Below the pieces are notes generated by a model. The model saw nothing but the letters and a program-made list of their open reading frames with translations, searched no databases and was not told the origin of the DNA. A DNA stretch of 64,000 nt from Marinicauda pacifica. GTDB lineage: Bacteria; Pseudomonadota; Alphaproteobacteria; Caulobacterales; Maricaulaceae. The first letter of the stretch is position 1, and the number at the start of each line of letters is the position of its first letter. This document shows, piece by piece, positions 45,423 to 53,352 of the stretch. Where the stretch lies: positions 930,501-994,500 of the forward strand of contig NZ_SRXV01000001.1 in assembly GCF_004793635.1 (NCBI RefSeq), read 5' to 3'. A program made the translations under genes and the position numbers.

Positions 45423-45591
45423 TGCTTATTCCCCCCAATGTATGGGTTTTGATTATTTGAAGGGACGGCCGCTTGTCTGGAATCGTATTTTCGGTCCGCT
45501 CCCTACCCGATAGGTAGACGGACTATGCCTCAACACAGTCTGCGCGTGCAATAGACGTCGCAAACTGACGAAATACTGAAATATTAGGGGC

Positions 45592-46146
45592 TTAGCTACG
45601 CAACAACCGGACGTCGCCGCCGATCAGCTCGACCTGCGAGACTTCGGCATCGCTCAGGATCGACTCGATTCGCTGCGCGATTTCGGCTTGCGCCGAGGCG
45701 GCGTCATACACTTCATGCCCGACATACACGAAGGGGGTCTGGTGCATGGCGCGGATGGCGGCGTCCATCAGCAGATGAGTCCGGTCGCGCACGCGCCATT
45801 CATCGGCTGAGGAATCCAGATGCACCCGTACGACGACGAAGGAATAGCCCATCAGGCGGCCGGAGCGCACGACCGGGACGTTCATGGCGGGAAGGTCCAC
45901 ATAGGGCCCTTCCGGCGGCGCCATCGCGTCTGCGGCGGTTTCTGCATGCGATTCCAGGTCGTTGGGTAACGCGAGGCTGGAGACGTGGACATTGGTGCGC
46001 ATCGAGGCTTCCGCCGCGGGGGCTGCGCCGTGGCTACTACTACCACTACTACTACCACCGCCTCCTCCTCCGCCCCCGCCGGCGAAGGCGGGCATGGCGG
46101 ATGCGACAAGCAGGACCGAGGCGGAAAGGAGTGCGCGAGTGATCAT
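45592..46146 (-). CDS. secreted Gly/Ser-rich protein of unknown function, weakly FliL-like
   Basis: The 184-residue product has a Sec signal peptide (residues 1-22) and a run of nine Gly then Ser-rich residues (23-40) that acts as a flexible linker. A compact domain follows (about 78-184): YVDLPAMNVPVVRSGRLMGYSFVVVRVHL, helices around RVRDRTHLLMDAAIRAMHQ, and SQVELIGGDVRLL at the end. The strand-helix order resembles FliL, but a membrane helix is missing and no flagellar gene is adjacent, so I do not assign a function. It is upstream of hppA on the same strand, with 169 bp between. Confidence 0.6.
   Translation of the reverse strand: MITRALLSASVLLVASAMPAFAGGGGGGGGGSSSGSSSHGAAPAAEASMRTNVHVSSLALPNDLESHAETAADAMAPPEGPYVDLPAMNVPVVRSGRLMGYSFVVVRVHLDSSADEWRVRDRTHLLMDAAIRAMHQTPFVYVGHEVYDAASAQAEIAQRIESILSDAEVSQVELIGGDVRLLRS
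46033..46080. repeat. trinucleotide microsatellite in the Gly/Ser-rich gene
   Basis: About sixteen consecutive triplets alternate CTA/CCA and CTC/CGC units on the plus strand, encoding Gly and Ser on the minus strand. Such tracts can vary in copy number by slippage without breaking the frame. Confidence 0.75.
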
Positions 46147-46170
46147 GCGGGCCCTTCTAAACGAGGAGCC

Positions 46171-47154
46171 TCAAAAATGGGTAAAGCCTGCGCGCGAAAT
46201 TTCCCGCGTCTTCCCGCGATGGCGCACGGTGACCCCCTCGCCGGCGTCGAATCGGCCCAGCACTGTCAGGCCAAGTCCGGCGTGCCGGCACGCATCGGCG
46301 AACCCGCCGACGTGATCGGGCGGGACAGCGCAGGCCAGTTCATAGTCGTCGCCGGAGGTGGCGAGCGCCACCCGCCCGGCCGCTTCGTCCTGCTGACGAT
46401 CCAGCCAGGCCTGCGCACCGGCCGAGACCGGCATGTCTTCGAGATCGATGGTGAGCGAACAATCGCTGGCCGACGCGATATGGCCCGCATCCGCGATCAG
46501 ACCGTCGGAAATATCGACGGCCGCATTTGCGTACCGGCGCAGGGCTTCGGCGATGCCGAGACGCGGTTCGGGACGCAAATGACGCTCTATCAGCGCCTGG
46601 CTGTGCCTGTCCTCGAGATCGAGCTTACCCGTCCGGCAGGCCAGGCCGAGACCGGCATCGCCGATCGTGCCGGTCACGGCCAGAAGGTCGCCGGGCCGCG
46701 CTCCACCCCGGCGAACCGCCCGGCCGAGCGGCACGTCGCCAATGGCGGTGATCTGGATCACGAACGGGCCCGGGGAGGCGGTAATATCGCCGCCGATCAG
46801 GGTCACGCCATAGCGTTCCTGATCGGCCGCCCAGCCCGACACGAAGCGGCGCTGAAACTCGGCTTCGGTCTTGTCGGGCCAGACCAGGCTGGAAAGGTAG
46901 AATCGCGCCCTCGCCCCCATGGCGGCGAGATCGGAAAGGTTGGCGCGCAGGGCCTTGCGGGCGATGCCCCCCGCATCGTCGCCTTCGGAGAAATGTCGCC
47001 CTTCGACCAGAGTATCGGCGGTGACGACGAACTCGTGGCCGTCGTCCGGCGCGATCGTGGCGGCGTCATCGCGCAGGCCGTACGCCCCCGGATGACCGGA
47101 GGCGAGCGGGGCAAGCAGGGAGGCGATCAGATCGAATTCGCCGTATCGCGCCAT
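46171..47154 (-). CDS. thiL: thiamine-monophosphate kinase
   Basis: ThiL makes thiamine pyrophosphate from the monophosphate. The 327-residue protein begins with GEFDLIASLLAPL and has LRDDAATIAPDDGHEFVVTADTLVEGRHF near residue 27 (metal-binding DDAA and D residues), LSDLAAMGARARF, TLIGGDITASPG and VDISDGLIADAGHI. ATG at 47154 is where the family begins; the frame extends 18 codons upstream. It follows nusB by 96 bp on the same strand, a common alphaproteobacterial order after the rib genes. Confidence 0.93.
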   Translation of the reverse strand: MARYGEFDLIASLLAPLASGHPGAYGLRDDAATIAPDDGHEFVVTADTLVEGRHFSEGDDAGGIARKALRANLSDLAAMGARARFYLSSLVWPDKTEAEFQRRFVSGWAADQERYGVTLIGGDITASPGPFVIQITAIGDVPLGRAVRRGGARPGDLLAVTGTIGDAGLGLACRTGKLDLEDRHSQALIERHLRPEPRLGIAEALRRYANAAVDISDGLIADAGHIASASDCSLTIDLEDMPVSAGAQAWLDRQQDEAAGRVALATSGDDYELACAVPPDHVGGFADACRHAGLGLTVLGRFDAGEGVTVRHRGKTREISRAGFTHF

Positions 47155-47205
47155 GAAACCGCTCTTTCGTCCGAGAAGGCTTCGCCCTGGGCTCTTGTCT
47201 TGCCG

Positions 47206-47256
47206 CATTTTCGAACCGCGAAACCGGAAGCCACTTTCGCTGAAAGTGCTCTAGTT
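47206..47256. repeat. possible dispersed palindromic element between nusB and thiL
   Basis: The stretch has the layout GCATTTTCGAA, AACCGG and then a hairpin CACTTTC-GCT-GAAAGTG followed by CTCTAG. It resembles intergenic elements I recall as abundant in rhizobial genomes (GCATTTT ... AACCGG ... CACTT ... TGCTCTAG). Only one copy is in this window, so repetition cannot be shown here. Confidence 0.4.
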
Positions 47257-47724
47257 AAAGGCCTCCGGCCTGACGCGGCGGGCAAAGCTTTCCAGCGAGG
47301 CATTGATGAAGCCAGGCTCGCTACCCTCATAGAAGGCATGGGCGATGTCGACATATTCGTTGATGACGACGCCGACCGGCACATCGCTGCGCTCGAGAAG
47401 CTCGTAGCCGCCCGCGCGGAGAATGGCGCGCAGAGTGGAGTCCAGCCGCGACAGCTTCCAGCCCGTCTTCAAGGTTGACCGGATCGTCTCGTCTACGCGG
47501 TCCTGAGCCTTCACCACACCGCTCAGCAAATCCTCGAAAAAGGCTTCATCAGCTGCGAGGTAATCGCCCGGCTCGTCATCGTGGCCGAAACGGTGCGAGA
47601 GAAATTCGCGGGTGACTTCGCTCGCCCCGGCGCCTGCCAGTTCCATCTGGTAGAGCGCCTGCACGGCGGCCAGACGGGCAGAACGGCGCAGACGGGCGCG
47701 CTTGTCGGACGCCTCTTCGCTCAT
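47251..47724 (-). CDS. nusB: transcription antitermination factor NusB
   Basis: NusB joins NusE on boxA RNA to promote antitermination of rRNA operons. The 157-residue protein has RRSARLAAVQALYQMELAG near the start, then IRSTLKTGWKLSRLDSTLRAILRAGGYELLERSDVPVGVVINEYVDIAHAFYEGSEPGFINASLESFAR (key RLDxxLRAILRxGxYEL and INEYVDIA and FINA cores are seen). Its start overlaps the ribH stop by 4 bp. Confidence 0.96.
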   Translation of the reverse strand: MSEEASDKRARLRRSARLAAVQALYQMELAGAGASEVTREFLSHRFGHDDEPGDYLAADEAFFEDLLSGVVKAQDRVDETIRSTLKTGWKLSRLDSTLRAILRAGGYELLERSDVPVGVVINEYVDIAHAFYEGSEPGFINASLESFARRVRPEAFN

Positions 47725-48158
47725 CGCGCGCCACCGAACCGGCTGCGGGCCTCGATCATGGTCAGGCAGGCATCGGCGGCATCCTTGCCCTTGTTCTTTT
47801 CGTCCACCATGGAGCGGACACGCGCCTGCTTGATGTTCTCGACCGTCAGAATGCCGTAGCCGATCGCGACCCCCTTCAGGGAGAGGTCCATCAGTCCGCG
47901 GGCCGATTCCCCGCAGACATAGTCATAATGGCTTGTCTCGCCACGAATGACGCAGCCGAGCGCGATATAGCCGTCAAACCCGGCCCGTGCCGCCTCGGCC
48001 TGGGCAATGACGCCGGGAATCTCGAACGCGCCGGGGACCTCGAACGTCTCGTGCGCCACGCCGCGCGCATCCAGTTCCGCGCGCGCACCCCTGAGCAGTT
48101 CTTCGGTGATTTCCTCGTAGAACGGCGCGGCTACGAGGAGGACTTTGGTGTCAGTCAT
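47721..48158 (-). CDS. ribH: 6,7-dimethyl-8-ribityllumazine synthase
   Basis: RibH makes the lumazine precursor of riboflavin. The 145-residue protein has FYEEITEELLRGA, then FEVPGAFEIPGVI near residue 45 with the substrate-binding loop, ALGCVIRGETSHYDYVC near residue 75 (catalytic His in the SHYDYV segment), and GVAIGYGILTVEN. Two ATGs are close; 48158 has AAGGA 7 nt upstream and overlaps the ribBX stop by 8 bp. It is in the leftward rib run. The lumazine product is also the antenna chromophore of Fe-S photolyases like the one at 12061, an interesting link. Confidence 0.95.
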   Translation of the reverse strand: MTDTKVLLVAAPFYEEITEELLRGARAELDARGVAHETFEVPGAFEIPGVIAQAEAARAGFDGYIALGCVIRGETSHYDYVCGESARGLMDLSLKGVAIGYGILTVENIKQARVRSMVDEKNKGKDAADACLTMIEARSRFGGAR

Positions 48159-49284
48159 CGTCATGTCCTTCAATCTCGCGCTGTTCAATAACTTCCAGGC
48201 CGTAACCTTCAAGCCCGACGATCTTCTGCGGCGCAGTGGACAGCAGGATCATGCGCCTCACTCCCAGATCGAGGAGGATCTGCGCGCCCACCCCGTATTC
48301 GCGCAGACGGCGCGCTTCCTGGGCGTGGGGCGGATCGACGGGCGTCGCCCCGAAGCGCTCGGTAATGGCCGACGGATTGGTCTCGCGGATGAACACCATC
48401 GCCGCCGGTCCGTCATGAGCGGAAATCGCCTTGATGCCTTGCTCCACCAGACCTTCTCGCGAACCGGCAGTGCCCAGAATATCGTCGGTAAAGCTGACCT
48501 TGTGCATGCGCACCAGCACCGGCCAGTCAGCGGTGAAATCACCGCGCGTCAGCGCCACGTGCTCGACATTGTCCACCAGGGAGCGGAAGACGGAGAGCTT
48601 GAACGGCCCGCCCCACTTGGTCGTGACCTCGCCATCGACCTGGCGTTCGACAAAGCGGTCATTCTTGCGACGGTAGGCAATCAGGTCGGCAATGGTCCCG
48701 ATCTTGAGATCATGGGTCCGGGCAAACTCTATCAGGTCCGGCAGACGCGCCATCGTCCCGTCATCGTTCATGATCTCGCAGATCACGCCAGACGGGTTCA
48801 TGCCCGCGAGACGCGCGACATCCACGGCCGCCTCGGTGTGGCCGGCGCGAACCAGAACCCCGCCATCGCGCGCCATCAGCGGAAAGACGTGACCGGGCGA
48901 AACGATGTCTTCCTCGCCCTTGGTCGGGTCGATCGCGACATTGATCGTGCGGGCGCGGTCGTGCGCGGAGATGCCGGTCGACACGCCCTCGCGCGCCTCG
49001 ATCGACACGGTGAAGGCGGTGGTCTGACGCGAGCGGTTATGCCCGGTCATCAGCTGAAGGCCGAGCGCACGCGACCGGGCCTGCGTCATCGACAGGCAGA
49101 TCAATCCGCGCCCGTACTTGGCCATGAAGTTGACTGCTTCCGGCGTGGCGAACTGCGCCGGAATGATCAGATCGCCCTCATTTTCCCGATCCTCGGCATC
49201 GACCAGGATGAACATCCGCCCGTTGCGGGCATCCTCGATGATGTCCTCGATCGGCGCGAGCGGCGGGGTGTGGATGTGTGTCAC
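48151..49284 (-). CDS. ribB: 3,4-dihydroxy-2-butanone-4-phosphate synthase with inactive GTP cyclohydrolase II-like domain (RibBX)
   Basis: The N-terminal RibB domain (residues 10-205) is intact: [18 protein letters not shown] carries the acidic metal ligands, followed by [12 protein letters not shown] and [16 protein letters not shown]. The C-terminal RibA-like domain (about 215-370) lacks the zinc cysteines: the expected HSECLTGD...CDCG segment reads [19 protein letters not shown], and the RQEGRxIG motif is also lost. Such proteins are known as RibBX in rhizobia. It should make dihydroxybutanone phosphate but not open GTP, so a separate RibA is needed. The start is GTG at 49284, 12 bp after ribE. 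Confidence 0.9.
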   Translation of the reverse strand: MTHIHTPPLAPIEDIIEDARNGRMFILVDAEDRENEGDLIIPAQFATPEAVNFMAKYGRGLICLSMTQARSRALGLQLMTGHNRSRQTTAFTVSIEAREGVSTGISAHDRARTINVAIDPTKGEEDIVSPGHVFPLMARDGGVLVRAGHTEAAVDVARLAGMNPSGVICEIMNDDGTMARLPDLIEFARTHDLKIGTIADLIAYRRKNDRFVERQVDGEVTTKWGGPFKLSVFRSLVDNVEHVALTRGDFTADWPVLVRMHKVSFTDDILGTAGSREGLVEQGIKAISAHDGPAAMVFIRETNPSAITERFGATPVDPPHAQEARRLREYGVGAQILLDLGVRRMILLSTAPQKIVGLEGYGLEVIEQREIEGHDDD

Positions 49285-49296
49285 AGAATTTCGCTT

Positions 49297-49905
49297 TCAG
49301 GCTTGAGCCGTAGTCTCGGCCAGACGCGCGGCGTAGCGCGCCATGATATCCACCTCAAGGTTCACGCGCTGACCTGGCTGCAGCGTCCCGATCGAGGTGA
49401 TCTGTGCGGTATGGGGAATAATCATCAGGTCGAAGACATTTCCCGCGACCGCATTCACGGTGAGGGAGACGCCGTCCACGGCGATGGACCCCTTTTCCGC
49501 AATAAAGGGCGCCAGCGCGCCGGGGGCTTCCACGCGCAGGGTGAGCCAGCCATCGCTTCGCTCGGCCGAGACCACCCGGCCCGTCCCGTCCACGTGTCCC
49601 TGAACGATGTGACCGCCGAGTTCATCGCCCACTTTCAGAGCGCGTTCCAGATTGACGCTGTCGCCTTCGCGCCAGTCGCCCAGCGTGGTCCGCGCCAGCG
49701 TTTCCGGCGAGACTTCGACCGCGTACCGGCACCCCTCGTCCAGACCAATGACATCGACCACGGTCAGACAGACGCCCGCATGGGCAATGGAGGCCCCGAG
49801 CGCGATACTCGCCGGATCGTAGGGCGCTTCGATCTCGAAGCGGCGCACGGAGTCTCCGGACAGACGCGCGATGCGTCCGCTCGCGGTTACAATCCCGGTG
49901 AACAT
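49297..49905 (-). CDS. ribE: riboflavin synthase alpha chain
   Basis: The enzyme dismutates two lumazine molecules into riboflavin. The 202-residue protein has two internally repeated barrels: [12 protein letters not shown] with SIAHAGVCLTVVD in the first, and GGHIVQGHVDGTGRVV with KGSIAVDGVSLTVNAV in the second. This duplication and the MFTGI start are diagnostic. Its ATG shares one base with the ribD stop (TGATG). Confidence 0.96.
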   Translation of the reverse strand: MFTGIVTASGRIARLSGDSVRRFEIEAPYDPASIALGASIAHAGVCLTVVDVIGLDEGCRYAVEVSPETLARTTLGDWREGDSVNLERALKVGDELGGHIVQGHVDGTGRVVSAERSDGWLTLRVEAPGALAPFIAEKGSIAVDGVSLTVNAVAGNVFDLMIIPHTAQITSIGTLQPGQRVNLEVDIMARYAARLAETTAQA

Positions 49906-50582
49906 CAGGCCGTCTCCCGCCGGTAGGTCTCGTGAGTGTCCGCCCCGCAGGGACGCACATCGATGCGGATAAATCTGGGTGCGGCGTCCAGTCTCTCAAG
50001 GCGAAGGTCTGCGAAAACCGGTTTGGCATCTCCGCCCAGCACGATCGGCGCGCGAAACCATTCGATACGGGTCACAAGGCCGGAGGCGAGTGCGGAGGTC
50101 GCGACCCTGGCACCGGCCTCGATGAGAATGCGCGTGTAGCCGCGCTCGCGCAGGCTCTCGATGACCTGTTCGAAGCGCGGGCGCGCATTCACATCGCCCT
50201 CCACCGTGATCGACTGGACACCTTCGGGCACCGAGGCCGGCGACTCGGCGGAGAACAGCATGACGCGCCGTCTTTCCTCCAGAAGCCGGGCGTCGGAGGC
50301 GAGATCCCCGCTCGAACTCAGGATCGCGCAATCAGGTTGCGGACCGTTGAACGCGTCGACATCGCGCGCCGTCAGGCGCGGATCGTCGGCACGAACCGTC
50401 CCGGCACCCGTCAGGATGAGCTGGGTCTCGGCGCGCATGCGATGGACGGCGCGCCGGCTCTCTTCTCCGGTAATCCACTGGCTGTCGCCATTGGCGAGGG
50501 CGATCGCACCATCGAGCGACGTCGCCAGCTTCAGGACGATTTCGACCGGCCCTGCGCCGGCCTCTTCAGAGCCGGTGCTCAT
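49905..50582 (-). CDS. ribD: RibD reductase domain protein without deaminase domain
   Basis: RibD normally joins an N-terminal pyrimidine deaminase (about 145 residues, with a zinc HAE/PCxxxxxxPPC site) to a C-terminal NADPH reductase. This 225-residue protein has only the reductase: [24 protein letters not shown] at the start, [29 protein letters not shown], and [15 protein letters not shown] near residue 155. The start overlaps the nrdR stop (ATGA), so nothing is hidden upstream. The deaminase must be encoded elsewhere or replaced. Confidence 0.85.
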   Translation of the reverse strand: MSTGSEEAGAGPVEIVLKLATSLDGAIALANGDSQWITGEESRRAVHRMRAETQLILTGAGTVRADDPRLTARDVDAFNGPQPDCAILSSSGDLASDARLLEERRRVMLFSAESPASVPEGVQSITVEGDVNARPRFEQVIESLRERGYTRILIEAGARVATSALASGLVTRIEWFRAPIVLGGDAKPVFADLRLERLDAAPRFIRIDVRPCGADTHETYRRETA

Positions 50583-51070
50583 TCGTCTTCGTCCGGTGTG
50601 GCCACGATCTTCCCGGACCGGGTCAGCTTCTCGCCCTTGATGAAGTCGGAGAAGTCGGCGACCTCGCGGAAATCCTTGTAGACCGAGGCGTAGCGGACAT
50701 AGGCAACGGTATCGAGATGCTTGAGCGCCTCCATCACCAGTTCGCCGATCACCTTGGAGGGAATGTCCGGATCTCCGCCGCTTTCAAGACGGCGGACGAT
50801 CCCGGAGACCATCTGCTCGAGCTTCTCACGGTCGATGGAGCGCTTCTGGGCCGCCAGCAGGATGGATCGCACCAGCTTGTCGCGATCGAACGGCGCACGC
50901 TTGCCATCGGTCTTGATGACGTGGAGGTCGCGCAACTGGACGCGTTCGAACGTGGTAAAGCGCGCCGCGCAGGACGGGCACTGACGCCGCCGGCGGATTG
51001 CCTGGCCGTCCTCGGCGGGACGGGAGTCCTTTACCTGGGTATCGGGATGGCTACAGAAGGGACAGCGCAC
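50579..51070 (-). CDS. nrdR: transcriptional repressor NrdR
   Basis: NrdR senses dATP/ATP and represses ribonucleotide reductase genes. The 163-residue protein begins [17 protein letters not shown] with the zinc ribbon (CxxC, and CPSC near residue 31) and the RRRRQC segment. The ATP-cone follows, with [18 protein letters not shown] and [19 protein letters not shown]. It lies 14 bp downstream of glyA and overlaps ribD, as is common in alphaproteobacteria. Confidence 0.97.
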   Translation of the reverse strand: MRCPFCSHPDTQVKDSRPAEDGQAIRRRRQCPSCAARFTTFERVQLRDLHVIKTDGKRAPFDRDKLVRSILLAAQKRSIDREKLEQMVSGIVRRLESGGDPDIPSKVIGELVMEALKHLDTVAYVRYASVYKDFREVADFSDFIKGEKLTRSGKIVATPDEDE

Positions 51071-51084
51071 GCGCGTTCAATCCT

Positions 51085-52389
51085 CTAGCCAAGCTCGGCG
51101 TAGATCGGGAAGCGTTCGCACAGGGCGACCACCTCGTCGCGAACCCGCGCCTCGGTCGCGTCGTCGCCATCGCGATTCTCGGCCAGCGAGTCGAGGACTT
51201 CGGCCATCATCTCGCCGATGCGCGTAAACTCCTCCTTGCCGAAGCCGCGGGTGGTCCCGGCGGGCGAGCCGACGCGCAGGCCGGACGTGACGAAGGGCTT
51301 TTCGGGATCGAACGGGACGCCATTCTTGTTGCAGGTAATGTGCGCGCGCTCGAGCGCCTTCTCCGAAATGTCGCCGGTCAGCGATTTGGGGCGCAGATCG
51401 ACCAGGGCGACGTGGCTGTCGGTACCGCCGGACACGATGTCGTAACCGGCATCTACCAGAGCGGCGGCCATGGCCTGGGCGTTCTCGATCACCGCCTTGG
51501 CGTAGGTCTTGAACTCGGGCCGCAGCGCCTCGCCGAAGGCCACCGCCTTGCCCGCGATGACGTGCATGAGCGGACCGCCCTGCAGGCCGGGGAAAACGGC
51601 CGAGTTGATCTTTTTGCCGATGTCCTCGTCGCGCGACAGGACCATGCCGCCGCGCGGACCGCGCAGCGTCTTGTGCGTGGTCGTCGTGACGATATCGGCA
51701 TGCGGCACCGGGTTGGGATAGGCGCCGCCCGCGACCAGGCCGGCAAAGTGGGCCATATCCACCAGCAGATAGGCGCCCACCTCGTCGGCGATGGAACGGA
51801 AGGCTTCGAAATCGATCTCGCGCGGATAGGCCGAGCCGCCGGCGATGATCATCTGCGGCTTGAGCTCCTTGGCCTGCTCACGCAGCGCATCGTAATCGAT
51901 CAGCGCGTTGTCCTCGCGCACGCCATAGTGGTGCGCGTCAAACCACTTGCCGGACAAGTTGGGACGCGCGCCATGGGTCAGGTGCCCGCCGGCCGACAGA
52001 TCGAGCCCGAGAATCCTGTCTCCCGGCTTGAGCAGGGCCAGAAAGACGGCCTGATTGGCCTGGCTGCCCGAATTGGGCTGCACATTGGCGTAGGCGGCGC
52101 CGAAGAGCTGTTTGGCGCGGTCGCGGGCGAGATCCTCGGCAATGTCGACGAACTCGCAGCCGCCGTAATAGCGCTTGCCCGGATAGCCCTCGGCATACTT
52201 GTTGGTCAGCGGCGAGCCCTGAGCTTCAAGGACAGCGCGCGAAACAATGTTCTCCGAGGCGATCAACTCGATCTGGGTCTGCTGGCGGTGCAGCTCGCGA
52301 GAAATGGCCGAAGCCAGCTCGGGATCGCGTGACGCCAGGCTCTCGGAGAAGAAGGATTGGATGTGAGTCCTCGACTGATCGTCAGGCAT
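51085..52389 (-). CDS. glyA: serine hydroxymethyltransferase
   Basis: GlyA interconverts serine and glycine, charging tetrahydrofolate with one-carbon units. The 434-residue protein has [41 protein letters not shown] near residue 60, and the PLP lysine in [15 protein letters not shown] near residue 243. The ATG at 52389 has GGGAG 7 nt upstream and gives the standard length; the frame extends 21 codons further. It leads a leftward run glyA-nrdR-rib-nusB-thiL. No glycine riboswitch was recognised upstream. Confidence 0.97.
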   Translation of the reverse strand: MPDDQSRTHIQSFFSESLASRDPELASAISRELHRQQTQIELIASENIVSRAVLEAQGSPLTNKYAEGYPGKRYYGGCEFVDIAEDLARDRAKQLFGAAYANVQPNSGSQANQAVFLALLKPGDRILGLDLSAGGHLTHGARPNLSGKWFDAHHYGVREDNALIDYDALREQAKELKPQMIIAGGSAYPREIDFEAFRSIADEVGAYLLVDMAHFAGLVAGGAYPNPVPHADIVTTTTHKTLRGPRGGMVLSRDEDIGKKINSAVFPGLQGGPLMHVIAGKAVAFGEALRPEFKTYAKAVIENAQAMAAALVDAGYDIVSGGTDSHVALVDLRPKSLTGDISEKALERAHITCNKNGVPFDPEKPFVTSGLRVGSPAGTTRGFGKEEFTRIGEMMAEVLDSLAENRDGDDATEARVRDEVVALCERFPIYAELG

Positions 52390-52495
52390 GGCGCGCTCCC
52401 TAGGCTTGTGCGTATGCACAGACATACGTCCCCTGCCCGTTCGCGACAACACCGCGAAGGTGTGTGCGTCGCATCAAAGACACCAAAGATGGTCG

Positions 52496-52509
52496 TTAAG
52501 TGTACTTAA
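52496..52509. promoter_or_regulatory. inverted repeat in the glyA-mucR divergent region
   Basis: TTAAGT-GT-ACTTAA is a perfect 6-2-6 inverted repeat about 107 bp from the glyA start and 135 bp from the mucR start. It could be an operator (MucR proteins favour AT-rich sites, and many autoregulate), or a TTAA-N6-TTAA variant of a CtrA box; neither is established. Confidence 0.35.
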
Positions 52510-52643
52510 CTAGGCAAGAGCGGATGAGCCGGTTGGACTGAAATTGTTCCCGAAGGCGACTTGTAGAGCGCGCGCAAACGCAATATAGGACCGCAATTGG
52601 TGCGCATTTGAGCGCGAACACGCCTCGTCAGACAGGATAACTT

Positions 52644-53078
52644 ATGACCGAAGACCTTGCTAACTCCGTCGATCAGGAAGAAATCCTTCGCATGACCACG
52701 GATATTGTCGCGTCGTTCTTGACGCACAATTCTATTCCGTCGGAGAACGTGCCGGAACTGATCAAATCGATCTACGGGACGATGCGGTCGCTGTCCGAAA
52801 AAGAGGAAGAAAAAGTCGAGACCAAGCAGAAGCCGGCCGTACCGGTCTCGAAATCGGTCCAGGACGACTACATTGTCTGCCTGGAAGACGGCAAGAAGCT
52901 GAAGATGCTCAAGCGCTACCTGCGCTCGCAATACGACATGTCGCCGGAAGAATACCGCCGCAAATGGGGCCTGCCGGCCGACTACCCGATGGTTGCGCCC
53001 GCCTACTCGCGCCGCCGCTCGCAATTTGCCAAGGATATCGGCCTCGGCCGGGGCGCGGCAAAGAAGCGCGGCAAGTAA
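52644..53078 (+). CDS. mucR: Ros/MucR family transcriptional regulator with altered zinc finger
   Basis: MucR proteins control cell cycle, motility and surface genes in alphaproteobacteria. The 144-residue protein has the N-terminal oligomerisation helix region and the DNA-binding domain near residues 75-130: YIVCLEDGKKLKMLKRYLRS, then MSPEEYRRKWGLPADYPMVAPAY. The zinc finger normally uses Cys, Cys or Asp, His, His; here the Cys and Asp are present, but the first His is Tyr and the second is Gln, so the metal site appears lost. A long 254 bp region lies upstream and a terminator follows. Confidence 0.92.
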   Translation: MTEDLANSVDQEEILRMTTDIVASFLTHNSIPSENVPELIKSIYGTMRSLSEKEEEKVETKQKPAVPVSKSVQDDYIVCLEDGKKLKMLKRYLRSQYDMSPEEYRRKWGLPADYPMVAPAYSRRRSQFAKDIGLGRGAAKKRGK

Positions 53079-53094
53079 AACGCCCGCGACTTTT

Positions 53095-53352
53095 TCAGAC
53101 GATGACGCCCCGGCCGCCGCGCCGGGGCGTTTTCGTTTCATCGCCCGAAGAGCCCGACAGCCGTTCCAGACGCCGCGCCAGCTTCCGGGAAGCGATGCGC
53201 TTGAGCTCTGCCTTCGGCGTCGAGCCCGGGCCCTGGATCACGACCTCCTCGCCCGTGTCGACATCGATGGCGGCGACGCGAACGATTTCGCCCACGGTCT
53301 GGAATTCGAAGATGATCTCGCGGCCCGCAGACGGATCGCGGCCCTGGCTCAT
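53095..53352 (-). CDS. DUF6898-like small protein
   Basis: The 85-residue protein has [32 protein letters not shown] near the start and a helical [15 protein letters not shown], matching the small conserved alphaproteobacterial family I know as DUF6898, which is usually encoded after hemA. Function unknown. The ATG at 53352 overlaps the hemA stop by 4 bp; the frame extends upstream inside hemA without similarity. Its last codons lie within the mucR terminator hairpin, giving an unusual basic tail rich in Arg and Gly. Confidence 0.75.
   Translation of the reverse strand: MSQGRDPSAGREIIFEFQTVGEIVRVAAIDVDTGEEVVIQGPGSTPKAELKRIASRKLARRLERLSGSSGDETKTPRRGGRGVIV
53106..53140 (+). terminator. Rho-independent terminator of mucR, inside the convergent gene
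   Basis: A 9 bp perfect stem CGCCCCGGC/GCCGGGGCG is followed by TTTTCGTTT, 28 bp after the mucR stop. It lies within the 3' coding end of the opposing DUF6898-like gene. Confidence 0.85.

Noticed and set aside
44298-45452. 384-codon open frame on the plus strand
   Set aside because: It is antisense to the hppA coding region and rich in His, Asp and Arg, as expected from complementing hydrophobic codons.
48145-49926. 593-codon open frame on the plus strand
   Set aside because: It runs antisense across ribH, ribBX and ribE, all with clear family motifs. Long antisense frames are expected in GC-rich DNA, and the protein is rich in His/Arg/Asp without motifs.
50998-52332. 444-codon open frame on the plus strand
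   Set aside because: It is antisense to glyA, which has full catalytic motifs. No ribosome binding site or family motif was seen.
52390-52500. Glycine riboswitch before glyA
   Set aside because: No paired aptamer-like conserved elements were recognised. Likewise, no FMN element was seen in the rib run and no TPP element before thiL, whose intergenic gap is only 96 bp.
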